Assembly (NCBI GenBank): GCA_028285105.1
Contig: JANQQE010000033.1
Span: 1-42,130 of the forward strand
Direction of reading: 5' to 3'
Length of the DNA stretch: 42,130 bases
From: Alphaproteobacteria bacterium
Lineage (GTDB): Bacteria > Planctomycetota > Phycisphaerae > UBA1845
The notes beneath the pieces are model-generated. The model saw nothing but the letters and a program-made list of their open reading frames with translations, was not told the origin of the DNA and ran no database searches. Shown here piece by piece: positions 7,851 through 16,956 of the stretch. The translations under genes and the position numbers were made by a program. The stretch's first letter is position 1, and the number at the start of each line of letters is the position of its first letter.

Positions 7851-8092
7851 AGCCCGATCCTGAAGGATTTCGGGCATCTGGCCAACGGGTCACCGTTGGA
7901 TCATGACACAAGGTAGAGGGCCTTCGCCGCCCCCTCCCCTGAGAACCCCACCCCTGGACCAAAGGAGCCTTCCTGCTCCCTTGGAACCCATGGACGAAGG
8001 GGTTTCGACCCTTCGATGACGACCAATGTTCCGGCTCTGGAATTCGGCCAACGCACCCGCGTTGGATCGGGCAAAGGGGGCGCCCTTTGATG
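7850..8092. other. Candidate origin of transfer (oriT): series of hairpins
   Basis: Directly upstream of the mobilization genes lie at least five hairpins: CCAACGG/CCGTTGG (7882-7899), a 9-of-10 stem at 7959-7968/7975-7984, CGAAGGG/CCCTTCG (7995-8015), CCAACGC/GCGTTGG (8048-8065) and CAAAGGG/CCCTTTG (8072-8089). The first and fourth share the stem GCCAACG...CGTTGGATC with different loops, so they are repeated protein-binding-type dyads. Inverted repeats beside a relaxase gene are the usual layout of oriT. The nick site cannot be placed from sequence. Confidence 0.6.
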
Positions 8093-8111
8093 CGATTGAT
8101 TGGGCGATGGG

Positions 8112-8531
8112 ATGAAGAATGTGAACGCGATCGATGTCGAGCAGGATGAACGGCGACCCGGACTAGGCGGTCGCCCTCCCCTGCCGCCGGACCAACGGCT
8201 CTCGAAAACGAAAGGCGTGCGACTAAGTCCGGCCGAGCTCGAGAACATCAGCAACCAGGCTGCCGCATCGGGCCTGACAGTCTCGGATTACCTGCGTCGG
8301 CGGGCGATCGGTGGGCCCATTCCCAAGCACCGTTTCAATCCTGCCCTGGTCTCCGAAATCAACCAGGCCGGCTTGCAGTTGAAGGCTGCCGGCAACCTCG
8401 CCAATCAATTGGCGCTGGCGGCACACACCGATCGGCGTTTCAACCACGACTGGACGATGGTCCGCGATCGCATCAATGAGGCTATCGACAAGGTCGAGGC
8501 TGCCCTTGCCAAAGTGACCGAGACCGACTGA
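8112..8531 (+). CDS. MobC-like relaxosome accessory protein
   Basis: 139 aa from ATG at 8112 (a TTG at 8100 is in frame). After a Pro/Arg-rich N-terminus, residues about 37-70 (KGVRLSPAELENISNQAAAS followed by GLTVSDYLRRRAIGG) match the ribbon-helix-helix pattern of MobC/MbeC-type proteins. The C-terminal part is helical and contains the ANQLALAAH-type segment often seen in MobC. Such proteins bind oriT and open it for the relaxase. The stop codon overlaps the relaxase start (TGATG), so the two are translationally coupled. Confidence 0.82.
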   Translation: MKNVNAIDVEQDERRPGLGGRPPLPPDQRLSKTKGVRLSPAELENISNQAAASGLTVSDYLRRRAIGGPIPKHRFNPALVSEINQAGLQLKAAGNLANQLALAAHTDRRFNHDWTMVRDRINEAIDKVEAALAKVTETD

Positions 8532-9943
8532 TGGTGCCGCGCATTCACGGAACTGGAACGTCCTTTCGGGGCTTGTGGCGTTACCTGGCCCACGACAAGG
8601 GTGCGGACACGTCCGACCGCGTGGTGTTTGCGGAGACCCGCAACCTGGCAACATCCAATCCCGACGTGGCCTCGCGCGTGATGGCGGCAACAGCGATGGA
8701 TGCTGAACGGCTCAAAGCGAATGCCGGCATTCGCAAGACCGGCAGGCGGTCCTCGCAGAGCGTTTTGCATATCAGTCTGTCCTGGCACGAAAGCGAAGCA
8801 GACGAGCTCACCCGCGACGAAATGCTCCGGGCAGCCAACGGTGCCATTCGCGCCATCGGTGCCGAAGATCGCCAGATCGTGATCTTCCAGCATGGGGATG
8901 AACCGCAGCCGCATGTGCATTTGATGATTAACCGCGTGTCACCCCATGACGGTCGGATGCTCTCGTCGTCGAAGCAGAAGCTTCGTTTGTCGGAATTCGC
9001 GCTGTCGTACGAAGAAGAACGGGGCCAGATTCTTTGCGAGAACCGCAAATTGAACTGGGATGCACGGAATCGCGGTGAATACACACGAGGCCAACGGGCT
9101 GAGCCGCGTAACATCTTCGAGCTCGCCGCCAACAACGATAACGGTGGTCCTGAATTTGACGCGATAAAGAAACAGCAACGCAAGAAGGATGCCGGCATCG
9201 CCGCCAAACAACGCGCGATGCGACAACGCCAGGCCAAGGAGATGCAGCAGCTTCTAAACCGTCGAGAGCAGGATATTCGATCGATCCGGAGCCAGGCGAA
9301 ACGCTACGTGGAGGCCGCCAAGAACCAGGTCCGCGTCGATTTCCAACCGAAATGGAGGACGCTGTTCCACGAGCAGCAGGCCGACAAAGTTCTATTCAAC
9401 CAACGCGAAAACAAGATGCTCGGCCGCATTCGCAATGCCCTGCGTACTATTGACTTCAAAGCGATCGTATCGGCCGGCGATCGACGCAAGGCAATTAGTG
9501 AAGGGTTTCAGGCGTTTGGGAACGCGGGAGCCAGGTTGGAGGCATTCAAGCTTCAACAGGAAGCTGAAAGCAAACGATTGTCGAATCGGCAGAAGCGCTT
9601 TGAGAATGAGGCGGCCACACCGGTCCACGTCGAGCGTGATCGTATGCTACAGCTGCAACGCGATCGGTTCCTGAAGGAACGTCAATCGCTCATCACAAAG
9701 CATCGACTTGAGCAAGCCGGCATACGCACCGATTGGAAAACACGGAACGAACAGCGTGTCAATGCGTTCAACGTCTGTCGCCGGCGTGATGACGCCCGCC
9801 AGGTAACGCAGATCCCGTCAGGCCGACAGACGATTACACCTTCGGAAATGATGGATCAGTCGATCAATCAATTTGAATCGTTGATGAATAAACGACGGGC
9901 GAAGAAAACGCAGAGCCGATATCGTGGGAATCGAGATAGATAA
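8531..9943 (+). CDS. Relaxase (MobA/VirD2-type mobilization nuclease)
   Basis: 470 aa. It nicks oriT, stays covalently bound to the 5' end and pilots the strand into the recipient. Tyr18 (RYLAHD) is the likely nucleophile. The metal-binding histidine motif is visible at His121, His128 and His130 (HGDEPQPHVHLMIN), preceded by a conserved SQSVLHISLSWH strand. Residues beyond about 190 are highly charged helices with many Arg/Gln/Lys, typical of the C-terminal tail of mobilization relaxases. It is coupled to the MobC-like gene. With no type IV secretion genes in the circle, transfer would need a helper. Confidence 0.9.
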   Translation: MVPRIHGTGTSFRGLWRYLAHDKGADTSDRVVFAETRNLATSNPDVASRVMAATAMDAERLKANAGIRKTGRRSSQSVLHISLSWHESEADELTRDEMLRAANGAIRAIGAEDRQIVIFQHGDEPQPHVHLMINRVSPHDGRMLSSSKQKLRLSEFALSYEEERGQILCENRKLNWDARNRGEYTRGQRAEPRNIFELAANNDNGGPEFDAIKKQQRKKDAGIAAKQRAMRQRQAKEMQQLLNRREQDIRSIRSQAKRYVEAAKNQVRVDFQPKWRTLFHEQQADKVLFNQRENKMLGRIRNALRTIDFKAIVSAGDRRKAISEGFQAFGNAGARLEAFKLQQEAESKRLSNRQKRFENEAATPVHVERDRMLQLQRDRFLKERQSLITKHRLEQAGIRTDWKTRNEQRVNAFNVCRRRDDARQVTQIPSGRQTITPSEMMDQSINQFESLMNKRRAKKTQSRYRGNRDR

Positions 9944-10086
9944 TCGAGGGCACGTATATCTTAAGCAACCATTGCGTTCCCTCTGAGTATTACGTCAACA
10001 AGGCGTCCAGGTGCGAGGGCGGATTTGACATCGCCGATGCATACACGAAAAGAATCAGCGCATCGATAAAATAGAATTCATTCAAG

Positions 10087-10254
10087 CTAGCGTTGAAGCT
10101 GCGGCGGCCCCGAGCGTGCTATTTGCTCGATGTGATCGCGCAACTTCGGCGGCATTCGCCTTTGCTCGAACGTTTGCGACAAATAGCAGGCTACCGTCTC
10201 AGTCCCGGTAGACTCTCGTGGATCGCGAACATTCTTCTCTTTAGACTTCTTCAT
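10087..10254 (-). CDS. 55-aa basic mini-protein next to a radical SAM gene
   Basis: The start at 10254 has a G-rich site (GAAGGGGGCG) upstream; an in-frame extension to 10299 is possible. The peptide is charged (MKKSKEKNVRDPREST at the N-terminus), has a single Cys (VACYLSQTF), and ends in a Pro/Gln/Arg tail. It starts 48 nt after the stop of the B12-type radical SAM gene on the same strand. Position and size allow it to be a substrate (RiPP precursor) of that enzyme, but the sequence has no leader or core motif I recognise. An unrelated small gene is equally possible. Confidence 0.45.
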   Translation of the reverse strand: MKKSKEKNVRDPRESTGTETVACYLSQTFEQRRMPPKLRDHIEQIARSGPPQLQR

Positions 10255-10302
10255 GGCATCGCCCCCTTCTAAACATCTAGAACATGCCCACATTACCATA
10301 CT

Positions 10303-11802
10303 TTAATATATTTCGGCAAGACCTACGGTTCGCTCAATTTCTATCCCATAATCCGAGGTGACTAAATCGCTAAACACAGCCGATACGTTGTTCTTAACGT
10401 CCTTTGCCAGTGAAGCAAAATCGTCCGGATAAATCTGGATCATCCGTTGCGCCAGACGAATCATCCTAAGGCGTTGAATCCATTGTACCTCAGTCGCCTC
10501 CGTGGAATGGAAAGGGTAGAGCTCCGGATTCAGCTTGGCGAGGTCATTTTGACAAACAACTTCCGGCACCTCTAGCAAAATCCGTGCTCTCGCCTCGGAA
10601 TAGCGCGAAATCTCCCCACGGCTACTTGACGCCATTGTTTCGTCTAGAGAAGTGCCCGGGTAGCGCGAAAGCGCATTTATTCGAATTCTCGCCCCGGCTC
10701 CTGCACATGCAATAGCGGTGCGAAGCGTCGCCTCGACCTCCTCCATTTGAGGAGTAAAGAGGTTCAGAATAAAGGCGCAAGTTGGCTGAACACCTGCATC
10801 ACACAACCTCCCGATGGTCGCAAGCAACGGTGCCAAATGTTTGAAAAAAGGCTTGTCAAATGCCTTCTGCTGATTTGCAGATACAGCGTCCACGCCGATG
10901 TATAACTGCTCACAGCGCGCGCGCCCTAGTGCTGCGATAAGGACTGGGGAAAGCTGAGGCAATGTCCCGTAGGCATTCCAAGAAATTGGTAACTCAGATG
11001 CCTCCAAAGCGTGGCAGATTTGAATCGCTAGGCGAGGATGGTTTGTGAAGTTATCTTGCACCATAAAGACTCGATTAACACCGACTGAATGAAGTCTCTC
11101 CCAGTTGCTAACGATCTGCGCTGGCCGGAGATCTCGAGCTCCGCCCCCGTAGAAACCAGGGCTGTAACAGAATGCACACTTAAAGACACACCCTCGTCCC
11201 CCTTCATATGAGACACGGCGCAAACCACTTTCACGGAAGTATTCCTCAAGGTCGATTCGCTCAATGGCTTTGAATGGAAATCCGAAATCCCCGGGCTGCT
11301 CCGCGTTTAGCGTAACTGTGTCTCCGTCCCCCGCTAGTCTGGGCGGTATTGAGTCGATGCCCGAATGTCCGGCGAATAGGTTGAGCATTTGCCTGAATGC
11401 AATCTCGCCTTCTCCTACGACGAAACAATCAACTGGTGAGCCCATTTGCAGCAGAGCAGCGTGAATCGACGAAAAATGAACACCTCCTGCCGCAATGAAT
11501 GTACGTGGAGAGGCTTGCTTGACGCGATTTGCGATTTCGAGCGCAACATGCGTGTTTACGCCCATGGATGTCAGAGCACAGATGTCTGGATCATCTGCCA
11601 GAATTCGGGACGCAGCTTGTTCGTAAAACTCATTGTTCGGTTTTGAATCCCAAGACTGAATTTGAAGGTCGAGGTCGACTAACGCCCAATTCCACCCTGC
11701 TAGTTCCGCTATCTCCGCTAGGCAAAGCAAACCAAGCGGAGGCGTCAGGTGCTCTCTACCACGAGCAAGCAGTGGCGGATTTACAAGCGAGATTCGTGGC
11801 AT
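10303..11802 (-). CDS. B12-binding-domain radical SAM protein
   Basis: 499 aa from ATG at 11802 (TTG at 11814 also in frame). Residues 1-150 have the cobalamin-binding fold pattern (ISLVNPPLL, PPLGLLCLAEIAE, VVGEGEIAF), without a DxHxxG base-off motif. The iron-sulfur motif is Cys205-x3-Cys209-x2-Cys212 (GCVFKCAFC), preceded by SYEGGRG. These enzymes do methylations, cyclisations or other radical chemistry; many act on peptides, lipids or antibiotics. It lies 51 nt after the gene for a membrane-tethered ligand-binding-like protein and before a 55-aa mini-protein, all on one strand. The substrate cannot be read from sequence. Confidence 0.85.
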   Translation of the reverse strand: MPRISLVNPPLLARGREHLTPPLGLLCLAEIAELAGWNWALVDLDLQIQSWDSKPNNEFYEQAASRILADDPDICALTSMGVNTHVALEIANRVKQASPRTFIAAGGVHFSSIHAALLQMGSPVDCFVVGEGEIAFRQMLNLFAGHSGIDSIPPRLAGDGDTVTLNAEQPGDFGFPFKAIERIDLEEYFRESGLRRVSYEGGRGCVFKCAFCYSPGFYGGGARDLRPAQIVSNWERLHSVGVNRVFMVQDNFTNHPRLAIQICHALEASELPISWNAYGTLPQLSPVLIAALGRARCEQLYIGVDAVSANQQKAFDKPFFKHLAPLLATIGRLCDAGVQPTCAFILNLFTPQMEEVEATLRTAIACAGAGARIRINALSRYPGTSLDETMASSSRGEISRYSEARARILLEVPEVVCQNDLAKLNPELYPFHSTEATEVQWIQRLRMIRLAQRMIQIYPDDFASLAKDVKNNVSAVFSDLVTSDYGIEIERTVGLAEIY

Positions 11803-11853
11803 CAGTTTCGACAATCACACAATATGAATAGTCAAGCGGCCCACAGCCTTTTT

Positions 11854-13470
11854 CTATTCGAATAATTCCATTCGTTTCCTGGATCGATTTACTTGATACA
11901 CATTCCACTTCCACTCTTGATTGTCGCCCATGACGTTTCTGCTGTTCGAGTCAGGGGTGAAATCTACATAGGTCTTGCCGTCTCTGGGTCCTATGTGTGT
12001 CCGACCATCTTTCATCAGAACGTTGACTTGCTCCACGACACCGGCTCTATTGAGTCTTCCCTGTTGATACGCCTTGTTCAACAAGTGACTAGAGAGATGG
12101 CTGGCAAATTCACCGAGAAGTTCATAATCGAACAACTCGCCTTGCTCCGAGGTGCCTCGACGTGGCATCGGGGACAGAATGAACAGGTCCTTCCATTTTT
12201 CGCTGTCCCGACCAACGATAAACTCGTGAAATTGCTTAGTAGCACAGCCATCGGTAAACATCGCTGAAACATTCTTGAGATCGTGCACTTTCGTGCAATC
12301 TCGTTCGGTGACGACTGCTTCCCAGCTTTGGACCAAGATTCTTGCGGTTGTACTCATTCCGACCACGATAATCAGGTCTGGGTTATAGCGCGCTACGCTA
12401 CAGAAATCAGCTTCCGAAACATCCGTTGGGCTAATCGGAACCGTCCAGACGATCCTTCCGCCCACAATTTCGTTCTGAGCAAGCTGAGTCGTAATGTAAT
12501 CACTGTAGACTTCGTTGCTAGTATCAGAAGCAATGACGATTCTTTCAAAGTCAGGGCGCTCCATAACGACTCGAGCGATTCGATCCACCTGCATATCGTC
12601 GGTAGGAAGCATACGCAGTATGAGATGCGAATCGGCGTCGACTGCATCCTTCGTAATCGATGGTGTCGTAGGTCCTAGCAAGATAGCGGGCAGTTCTTCT
12701 CGACGATAAAAGTCCTCGACGCAGGATTTTGCACGCGTACTCTCTACATGACCCAATACCAATAAGCAGTCATGTGTTCGTGTTCGATCTTTTAGGCGCC
12801 GAATTGTGCTTGCTCCATCTGGCCCATCCTCAACTTCAATGATTTCGATATATTCTACGCTGCTCGGCGGCTTTGTAATCGCCAAGTATTCGCCACCTGA
12901 GGCCCGCGTTAGACCATCCCAAATGTCTTCTGAGGATGCTGCAGCCGCTCCGCGATTACGAGGAGGCAATACGACAAACACAGCCTTATTGCGGTATGCA
13001 AGGGGAGGTTCTTCGCGCGGAATGTCAAGACAGGACAATGTCTTCTGCAAAGAATCCAAGCGTTCGTTGAAACTTGAGGAAAAGGAGGAAATTGAATTCT
13101 TGAGATCTCCAATCGATTCTTCTTTGTGCACATCGATCTGTCGTTTGATATGCTCAACCTCGTTCGATAGTCGATCCTTAAGTCCGTTGTAGTCAACGGC
13201 CTCGTTTGCAGCTTTTGTGCCAGCATTGCTTCCTGCTAGCTGCGAAACGGCAATGCAAAACCCGAGCAAAGTTATACCGGAAAGAACAATCCAGCCAGTG
13301 GACAACCCGCTCTTTGGCGTTTGTTCCGGACGACTCGCCAATTCCGGCGATCTTTCGTCAACAGGGGAAGTATCTGCTGGCGCATCTTTCTGCAACGACT
13401 TCTCTTCAGTCTTTGGTTTAGCTCCGCCCTTTCTTGCAGCATTGCGCCTTTGTCTTCTATTCCTTGCCAT
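11854..13470 (-). CDS. Membrane-tethered periplasmic-binding-protein-like sensor
   Basis: 538 aa with AAAGGA 8 nt before ATG. A basic, Ala/Lys/Pro-rich cytoplasmic segment (1-55) is followed by one membrane helix (about 57-78), a coiled-coil stretch (about 90-150), and a large domain (about 160-500) with alternating strands and helices such as KAVFVVLPP, DCLLVLGHVES, PAILLGPTTPS and DLIIVVGMSTTA. That matches the type-1 periplasmic-binding (branched-chain amino-acid receptor) fold. A ligand receptor anchored by an N-terminal helix, without kinase or channel domain, is unusual. It is transcribed toward the radical SAM gene and may sense or present that enzyme's product or substrate; this is inference. 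Confidence 0.65.
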   Translation of the reverse strand: MARNRRQRRNAARKGGAKPKTEEKSLQKDAPADTSPVDERSPELASRPEQTPKSGLSTGWIVLSGITLLGFCIAVSQLAGSNAGTKAANEAVDYNGLKDRLSNEVEHIKRQIDVHKEESIGDLKNSISSFSSSFNERLDSLQKTLSCLDIPREEPPLAYRNKAVFVVLPPRNRGAAAASSEDIWDGLTRASGGEYLAITKPPSSVEYIEIIEVEDGPDGASTIRRLKDRTRTHDCLLVLGHVESTRAKSCVEDFYRREELPAILLGPTTPSITKDAVDADSHLILRMLPTDDMQVDRIARVVMERPDFERIVIASDTSNEVYSDYITTQLAQNEIVGGRIVWTVPISPTDVSEADFCSVARYNPDLIIVVGMSTTARILVQSWEAVVTERDCTKVHDLKNVSAMFTDGCATKQFHEFIVGRDSEKWKDLFILSPMPRRGTSEQGELFDYELLGEFASHLSSHLLNKAYQQGRLNRAGVVEQVNVLMKDGRTHIGPRDGKTYVDFTPDSNSRNVMGDNQEWKWNVYQVNRSRKRMELFE

Positions 13471-13869
13471 GAGCTGGTTCCTTTAACACCGACCACTCAG
13501 AATTATCAACTATGATTGTAATAAGCCACTTGAGGTGCCGCAATCCATCTACAAACAACCAGCCATACACCACATGCGATTTAATGCAAAAATGCTCTTG
13601 TGATGCTCTAGCCAAATCGACAAACTAGGTCTCTTGTCTCCGCGCGCAACACTGACTACAGTGGCTTTCTTGAGACTTTTCTAAGATTTGCGCGATTGTC
13701 AATTCGTCCGAACGGCGATTTAGTGAACAGCTACTGGCGTAGCTTTTTGTATGTTGCTTGACGCCACCGGAAACATTCGATTCGAACCTCACTTACAGGT
13801 AAATATGATTTAGCCACCCCGGCGGCCAAAACATGTATCAATGTATCTGACAATCGCTTTGATTCTAAT
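13471..13869. other. Gap between operons
   Basis: About 400 bases between the end of the transfer-type operon (stop at 13870, minus strand) and the start of the sensor gene at 13470. It should hold that gene's promoter. I see no gene and no strong hairpin here. Confidence 0.4.
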
Positions 13870-14154
13870 TTAGATTCGTTTCAACTTGCCGAACTCGTCA
13901 CAGATCGCCTGATGAATGGCACTCACCGCCCCCGGAAAATACTCCTGGAACGACTTGCCCGCGGAACAAGCGTCCTCCGCGATCATTCGGGTGATGTCGA
14001 TCGGTTGATGCACCCCACAGGCCAGAATGAAATCGTAGGAATTCCACGCCATACGAAACGCCGTCACCGGCTGGGTGGATCCATCCGGCATCGGCAGGTC
14101 CCGGGTCTGGGATTCGAGCAGTGCTTCGGTTTGTTTTTCGGTCTTGAATGTCAT
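13870..14154 (-). CDS. Hypothetical protein, last gene of the transfer-type operon
   Basis: 94 aa, AGGA 6 nt before ATG. Soluble, slightly acidic, with two Cys (LACGVHQPID, DACSAGKSF). No known motif. It is the last gene of the minus-strand run that includes the coupling ATPase, 38 nt after the preceding gene. A role in DNA transfer is suggested only by position. Confidence 0.6.
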   Translation of the reverse strand: MTFKTEKQTEALLESQTRDLPMPDGSTQPVTAFRMAWNSYDFILACGVHQPIDITRMIAEDACSAGKSFQEYFPGAVSAIHQAICDEFGKLKRI

Positions 14155-14192
14155 GTGTCATCCTAACTCAAATGTCGCGCTGAGCGCAAGTT

Positions 14193-14573
14193 TTACGTTT
14201 CCCGATCCTTCATGGTGTCGCGGGCCTTATCGTTAAACTCCCGGCGCAGGAGCATCCGTTTCTGGTACGGATTAGGAGAATGCTGCTTTGATTCATTCTG
14301 CGTCGCCCGGCTGAAATCACCGGTCAACGAACGCTGCCCGTGGAGGCGGTTTGTCAGGTAGTTGATTCTCAGGCCCAACTGGCGGGCCGCCGCCCTCCAC
14401 TCGTCTGGCGCTCCCGGCGGACGCGGTGGCTCGTAGTTCAGTTGGACATGGTCGAGGCACTCTATCAGCCAATCCAACTCGCGCTTCGTGGCGATGGGGC
14501 GCCCTTTCTCTGCCGCATCTCGGGACGCGTCGGGATTGGCCGTGCGATTGAATTCCGTTTTCCTTTCCGACAT
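14193..14573 (-). CDS. Hypothetical charged protein in the transfer-type operon
   Basis: 126 aa, GGGAG 6 nt before ATG. The protein is basic and polar with an Arg/Lys-rich C-terminus (KRMLLRREFNDKARDTMKDR) and a helical middle (KRELDWLIECLDHVQLNY). It has no membrane segment. A nucleic-acid-binding role would fit the charge, but no family is recognised. It lies 31 nt after the membrane protein gene at 14605. Confidence 0.6.
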   Translation of the reverse strand: MSERKTEFNRTANPDASRDAAEKGRPIATKRELDWLIECLDHVQLNYEPPRPPGAPDEWRAAARQLGLRINYLTNRLHGQRSLTGDFSRATQNESKQHSPNPYQKRMLLRREFNDKARDTMKDRET

Positions 14574-14604
14574 GGGATTCTCCCGATTTCAAGAGGTCAA
14601 CAAT

Positions 14605-15384
14605 TCAACGTCGATCGCCCGAAGGCGTCAGCGATCGCGTTTCTTTCATAGCGATGTGACACGCCACCACGATTTGTTCTGCCCGTTGCGGGCGAAGCGG
14701 GCGAGCAATGAGATGTTGACGCAGTCCCTGCATCAGCATGGCTGCCTTGGTGCCCAAGCGGGTCGGCTGTCCCGCGAAATTCCGATCGGTGCCCGCGCTG
14801 GCCACAAACGGCTGCACGTCGGCGAGGTCCACGCTGCGAAACGACACCGGATTGTCCTGGTCGTCTCGGTGGAATGTCGCCCTCCCCCACCATTGGTGCA
14901 GCACCACTTTCTCGGGTGTGAATGTCAGCTTGGTTTTTCGGGCGATGATGGGCCAGAGTACGCCGCACAAGATCAATCCCAACACGGTGCCGGCAGGACC
15001 GGCCAGCACCAACAGCAGGAATCCGGCCCCACCCAGGTGCCAGTCGTATGGATTGCGGCCGTCATAGGCGATGAATGCGCCCACGTCGGGGAAATCGCTA
15101 ACCAGCAGATCGCGCGTCGTGATCCGCAACCAAAGCATCTGACGAACGATGGTGTTGCCCCACTTGCTTGACGGTCCCGATTCATATTCCGTCATCGCTG
15201 GCAGCAGGAACGCCGACGCGAGCACGAAAAGACCAGCAATGCGACAGAGCCATCGCCCCACGATTCGCATAAGCTTCCACCGAAGCGTTCCCAGGCAACG
15301 ACCGACAACGATCATCCCGCCATTGCGGGTGCGCCGAAGGTTCGGCCATCGGGTCAGAGGCAGGGTTTCAAGACTGACGATCAT
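14605..15384 (-). CDS. Two-helix membrane protein of the transfer-type operon
   Basis: 259 aa, GAGG 7 nt before ATG. After a basic N-terminus there is a helix at about residues 47-66 (IAGLFVLASAFLLPAM), a loop of about 55 residues likely outside the cytoplasm, and a second helix at about 120-148 (GAGFLLLVLAGPAGTVLGLI). The C-terminal about 110 residues are soluble and contain TFTPEKVVLHQWWGRATF, which looks like a PH-like strand pattern. The start overlaps the end of the coupling-ATPase gene by 17 nt. It could anchor or regulate the ATPase. Confidence 0.6.
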   Translation of the reverse strand: MIVSLETLPLTRWPNLRRTRNGGMIVVGRCLGTLRWKLMRIVGRWLCRIAGLFVLASAFLLPAMTEYESGPSSKWGNTIVRQMLWLRITTRDLLVSDFPDVGAFIAYDGRNPYDWHLGGAGFLLLVLAGPAGTVLGLILCGVLWPIIARKTKLTFTPEKVVLHQWWGRATFHRDDQDNPVSFRSVDLADVQPFVASAGTDRNFAGQPTRLGTKAAMLMQGLRQHLIARPLRPQRAEQIVVACHIAMKETRSLTPSGDRR

Positions 15385-16936
15385 AGTGTCGCCTCAATTC
15401 ATGGTGCAGGTCATAGAACGCTTTTTGGATAATCATTGGGCCGCCCGTCGGCGTAATCACCAACTGGCGCTGAAAGGGATCTTCGCGCCCGAATATGCGG
15501 GCGATTTCAGGAACGGTCATCAATGGATGCGACCCCAAATTGAATCCCGACCCGGTCGCCCCGCCACTCACCGTCGAGTCGTACGTCGGATCGTTGTGTG
15601 ACGGGTTGTAGACAAGCGTTGAACCCAAACGCTTCTCGATCCATTCGAGGGTGGTCAGGTCGTTGTTGCCGAAGAAGATCAACGTGCCAGCGTTGCCCAG
15701 GAACGTTTCCCAGGAGTTCGGGTAGATGGTTTTGATTTGGGAGAGATCCTGGAACACCGGCATGAGCTTGCAGCCCAGGCCCGCAATCTGCCCTGCCGCG
15801 ACTTCGATGCGCTCCATGTATCCGAGCGAATGAAATTCGTCGATCATCATCAACGTCGGCGCGCGACCGCGCTGATACTGGTAGTCGCGCCGATTGGTGT
15901 TGGCTTCAAATGCCGCCAGGGATAGGTTGACGAACAATCGCGAGAACGCGGCGCAGGTCCGGGCTTTCGTCGCCGGCACTCCGAAATATATCGTCGTCGG
16001 TTCATCGATCGCCTTCATCAGATCGACAGGACCATCGTCCAGAGCGCGGGCGATCTTCGGGTACGTCAGGAAATGCAAATGCCGGCGGATGGTCGACAGA
16101 ACCGAACTTCTTTCTCTATCGTCCTTATCAAAAAAAGCTGTAGCACCCGCTGCAACGACGCCATCAAATATCATGTTGCCGACCATCTCGACTTCCAGAG
16201 TGCTCGGTTCACCCGGACCGCCGTCCTCGACTTTGGTCATCAGCAGTTCGTAAACCGTGCGAAGCGTGCGGCAGTTCTCGTAGGCGGGCCAGGTCATGAC
16301 GTGCAGCACGGTTGCTTCGATCATTTCCTGGGCGGTGGCATTCCAGTGGGGATCGCGATCGCCGGCCTTTACGACGAGCGCGTCCGCGATCAGCATCGCC
16401 AATTCAATCGCCGAATCCGCATCGTCGCCCAAGCGCATTTTTAAGGGGTTAAAACTCGCCCGGTACATCGATGCGCTCAGGTGGGCGACTTCGAATGGAT
16501 CGATGAGGTAAACTTTCTGAGTCCTCGCGCGATACGATGCGGTGTCACTTGCCAGATCGAGTTTGGGATCTGAGCAGATGATTGAATAAGGCCACAGATG
16601 AAGATTGTTGATTAGAAACGCGCGACCTTTGCCTGAACGGTTTCCCGCGCAGCAAAGAACCGATCGATCATCGGCGATACCGACAAGCGTGCCGTCGGCC
16701 GCATAGCGCTTTCCGTGGCGTTCAAGGATGCGCGCCCCCACCGTTCCCAGAAAAATCTTGCCTTCTCGATTGTTCAAATCGAACCGAAGGTCTGGGTTAT
16801 TGGCGATATCCGTCCCGGTCGGAAACCGTTCCTGGGCAGCCGTCGGTGGCAGATCGACACCGCGGCGCAGTCCGTCAAAGAGTTGTTCATAGGCGCGTTT
16901 TGCAGCTCGCTCGCGCTTTGCTGACCGACCAAACAT
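15368..16936 (-). CDS. VirD4/TraG-type coupling ATPase lacking its membrane anchor
   Basis: 522 aa from ATG at 16936, chosen for AAAGGA 8 nt upstream; the open frame upstream is not supported. Coupling proteins bring the relaxase-DNA complex to the secretion channel and pump DNA with ATP. Walker A is AGNRSGKG (97-104), in the TraG form with Gly after Lys. Walker B is LMMIDE (362-367), followed by FHSLG. PLG-type late motifs and QDLSQIKTIY near 400 fit the VirD4/TraG/TraD core. The usual two N-terminal membrane helices are absent. The gene 20 nt upstream encodes a 161-aa protein made mostly of membrane helices, which may supply the anchor in trans. Confidence 0.88.
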   Translation of the reverse strand: MFGRSAKRERAAKRAYEQLFDGLRRGVDLPPTAAQERFPTGTDIANNPDLRFDLNNREGKIFLGTVGARILERHGKRYAADGTLVGIADDRSVLCCAGNRSGKGRAFLINNLHLWPYSIICSDPKLDLASDTASYRARTQKVYLIDPFEVAHLSASMYRASFNPLKMRLGDDADSAIELAMLIADALVVKAGDRDPHWNATAQEMIEATVLHVMTWPAYENCRTLRTVYELLMTKVEDGGPGEPSTLEVEMVGNMIFDGVVAAGATAFFDKDDRERSSVLSTIRRHLHFLTYPKIARALDDGPVDLMKAIDEPTTIYFGVPATKARTCAAFSRLFVNLSLAAFEANTNRRDYQYQRGRAPTLMMIDEFHSLGYMERIEVAAGQIAGLGCKLMPVFQDLSQIKTIYPNSWETFLGNAGTLIFFGNNDLTTLEWIEKRLGSTLVYNPSHNDPTYDSTVSGGATGSGFNLGSHPLMTVPEIARIFGREDPFQRQLVITPTGGPMIIQKAFYDLHHELRRHYDRQS

Positions 16937-16956
16937 AGGATTTATCCTTTCGATTT

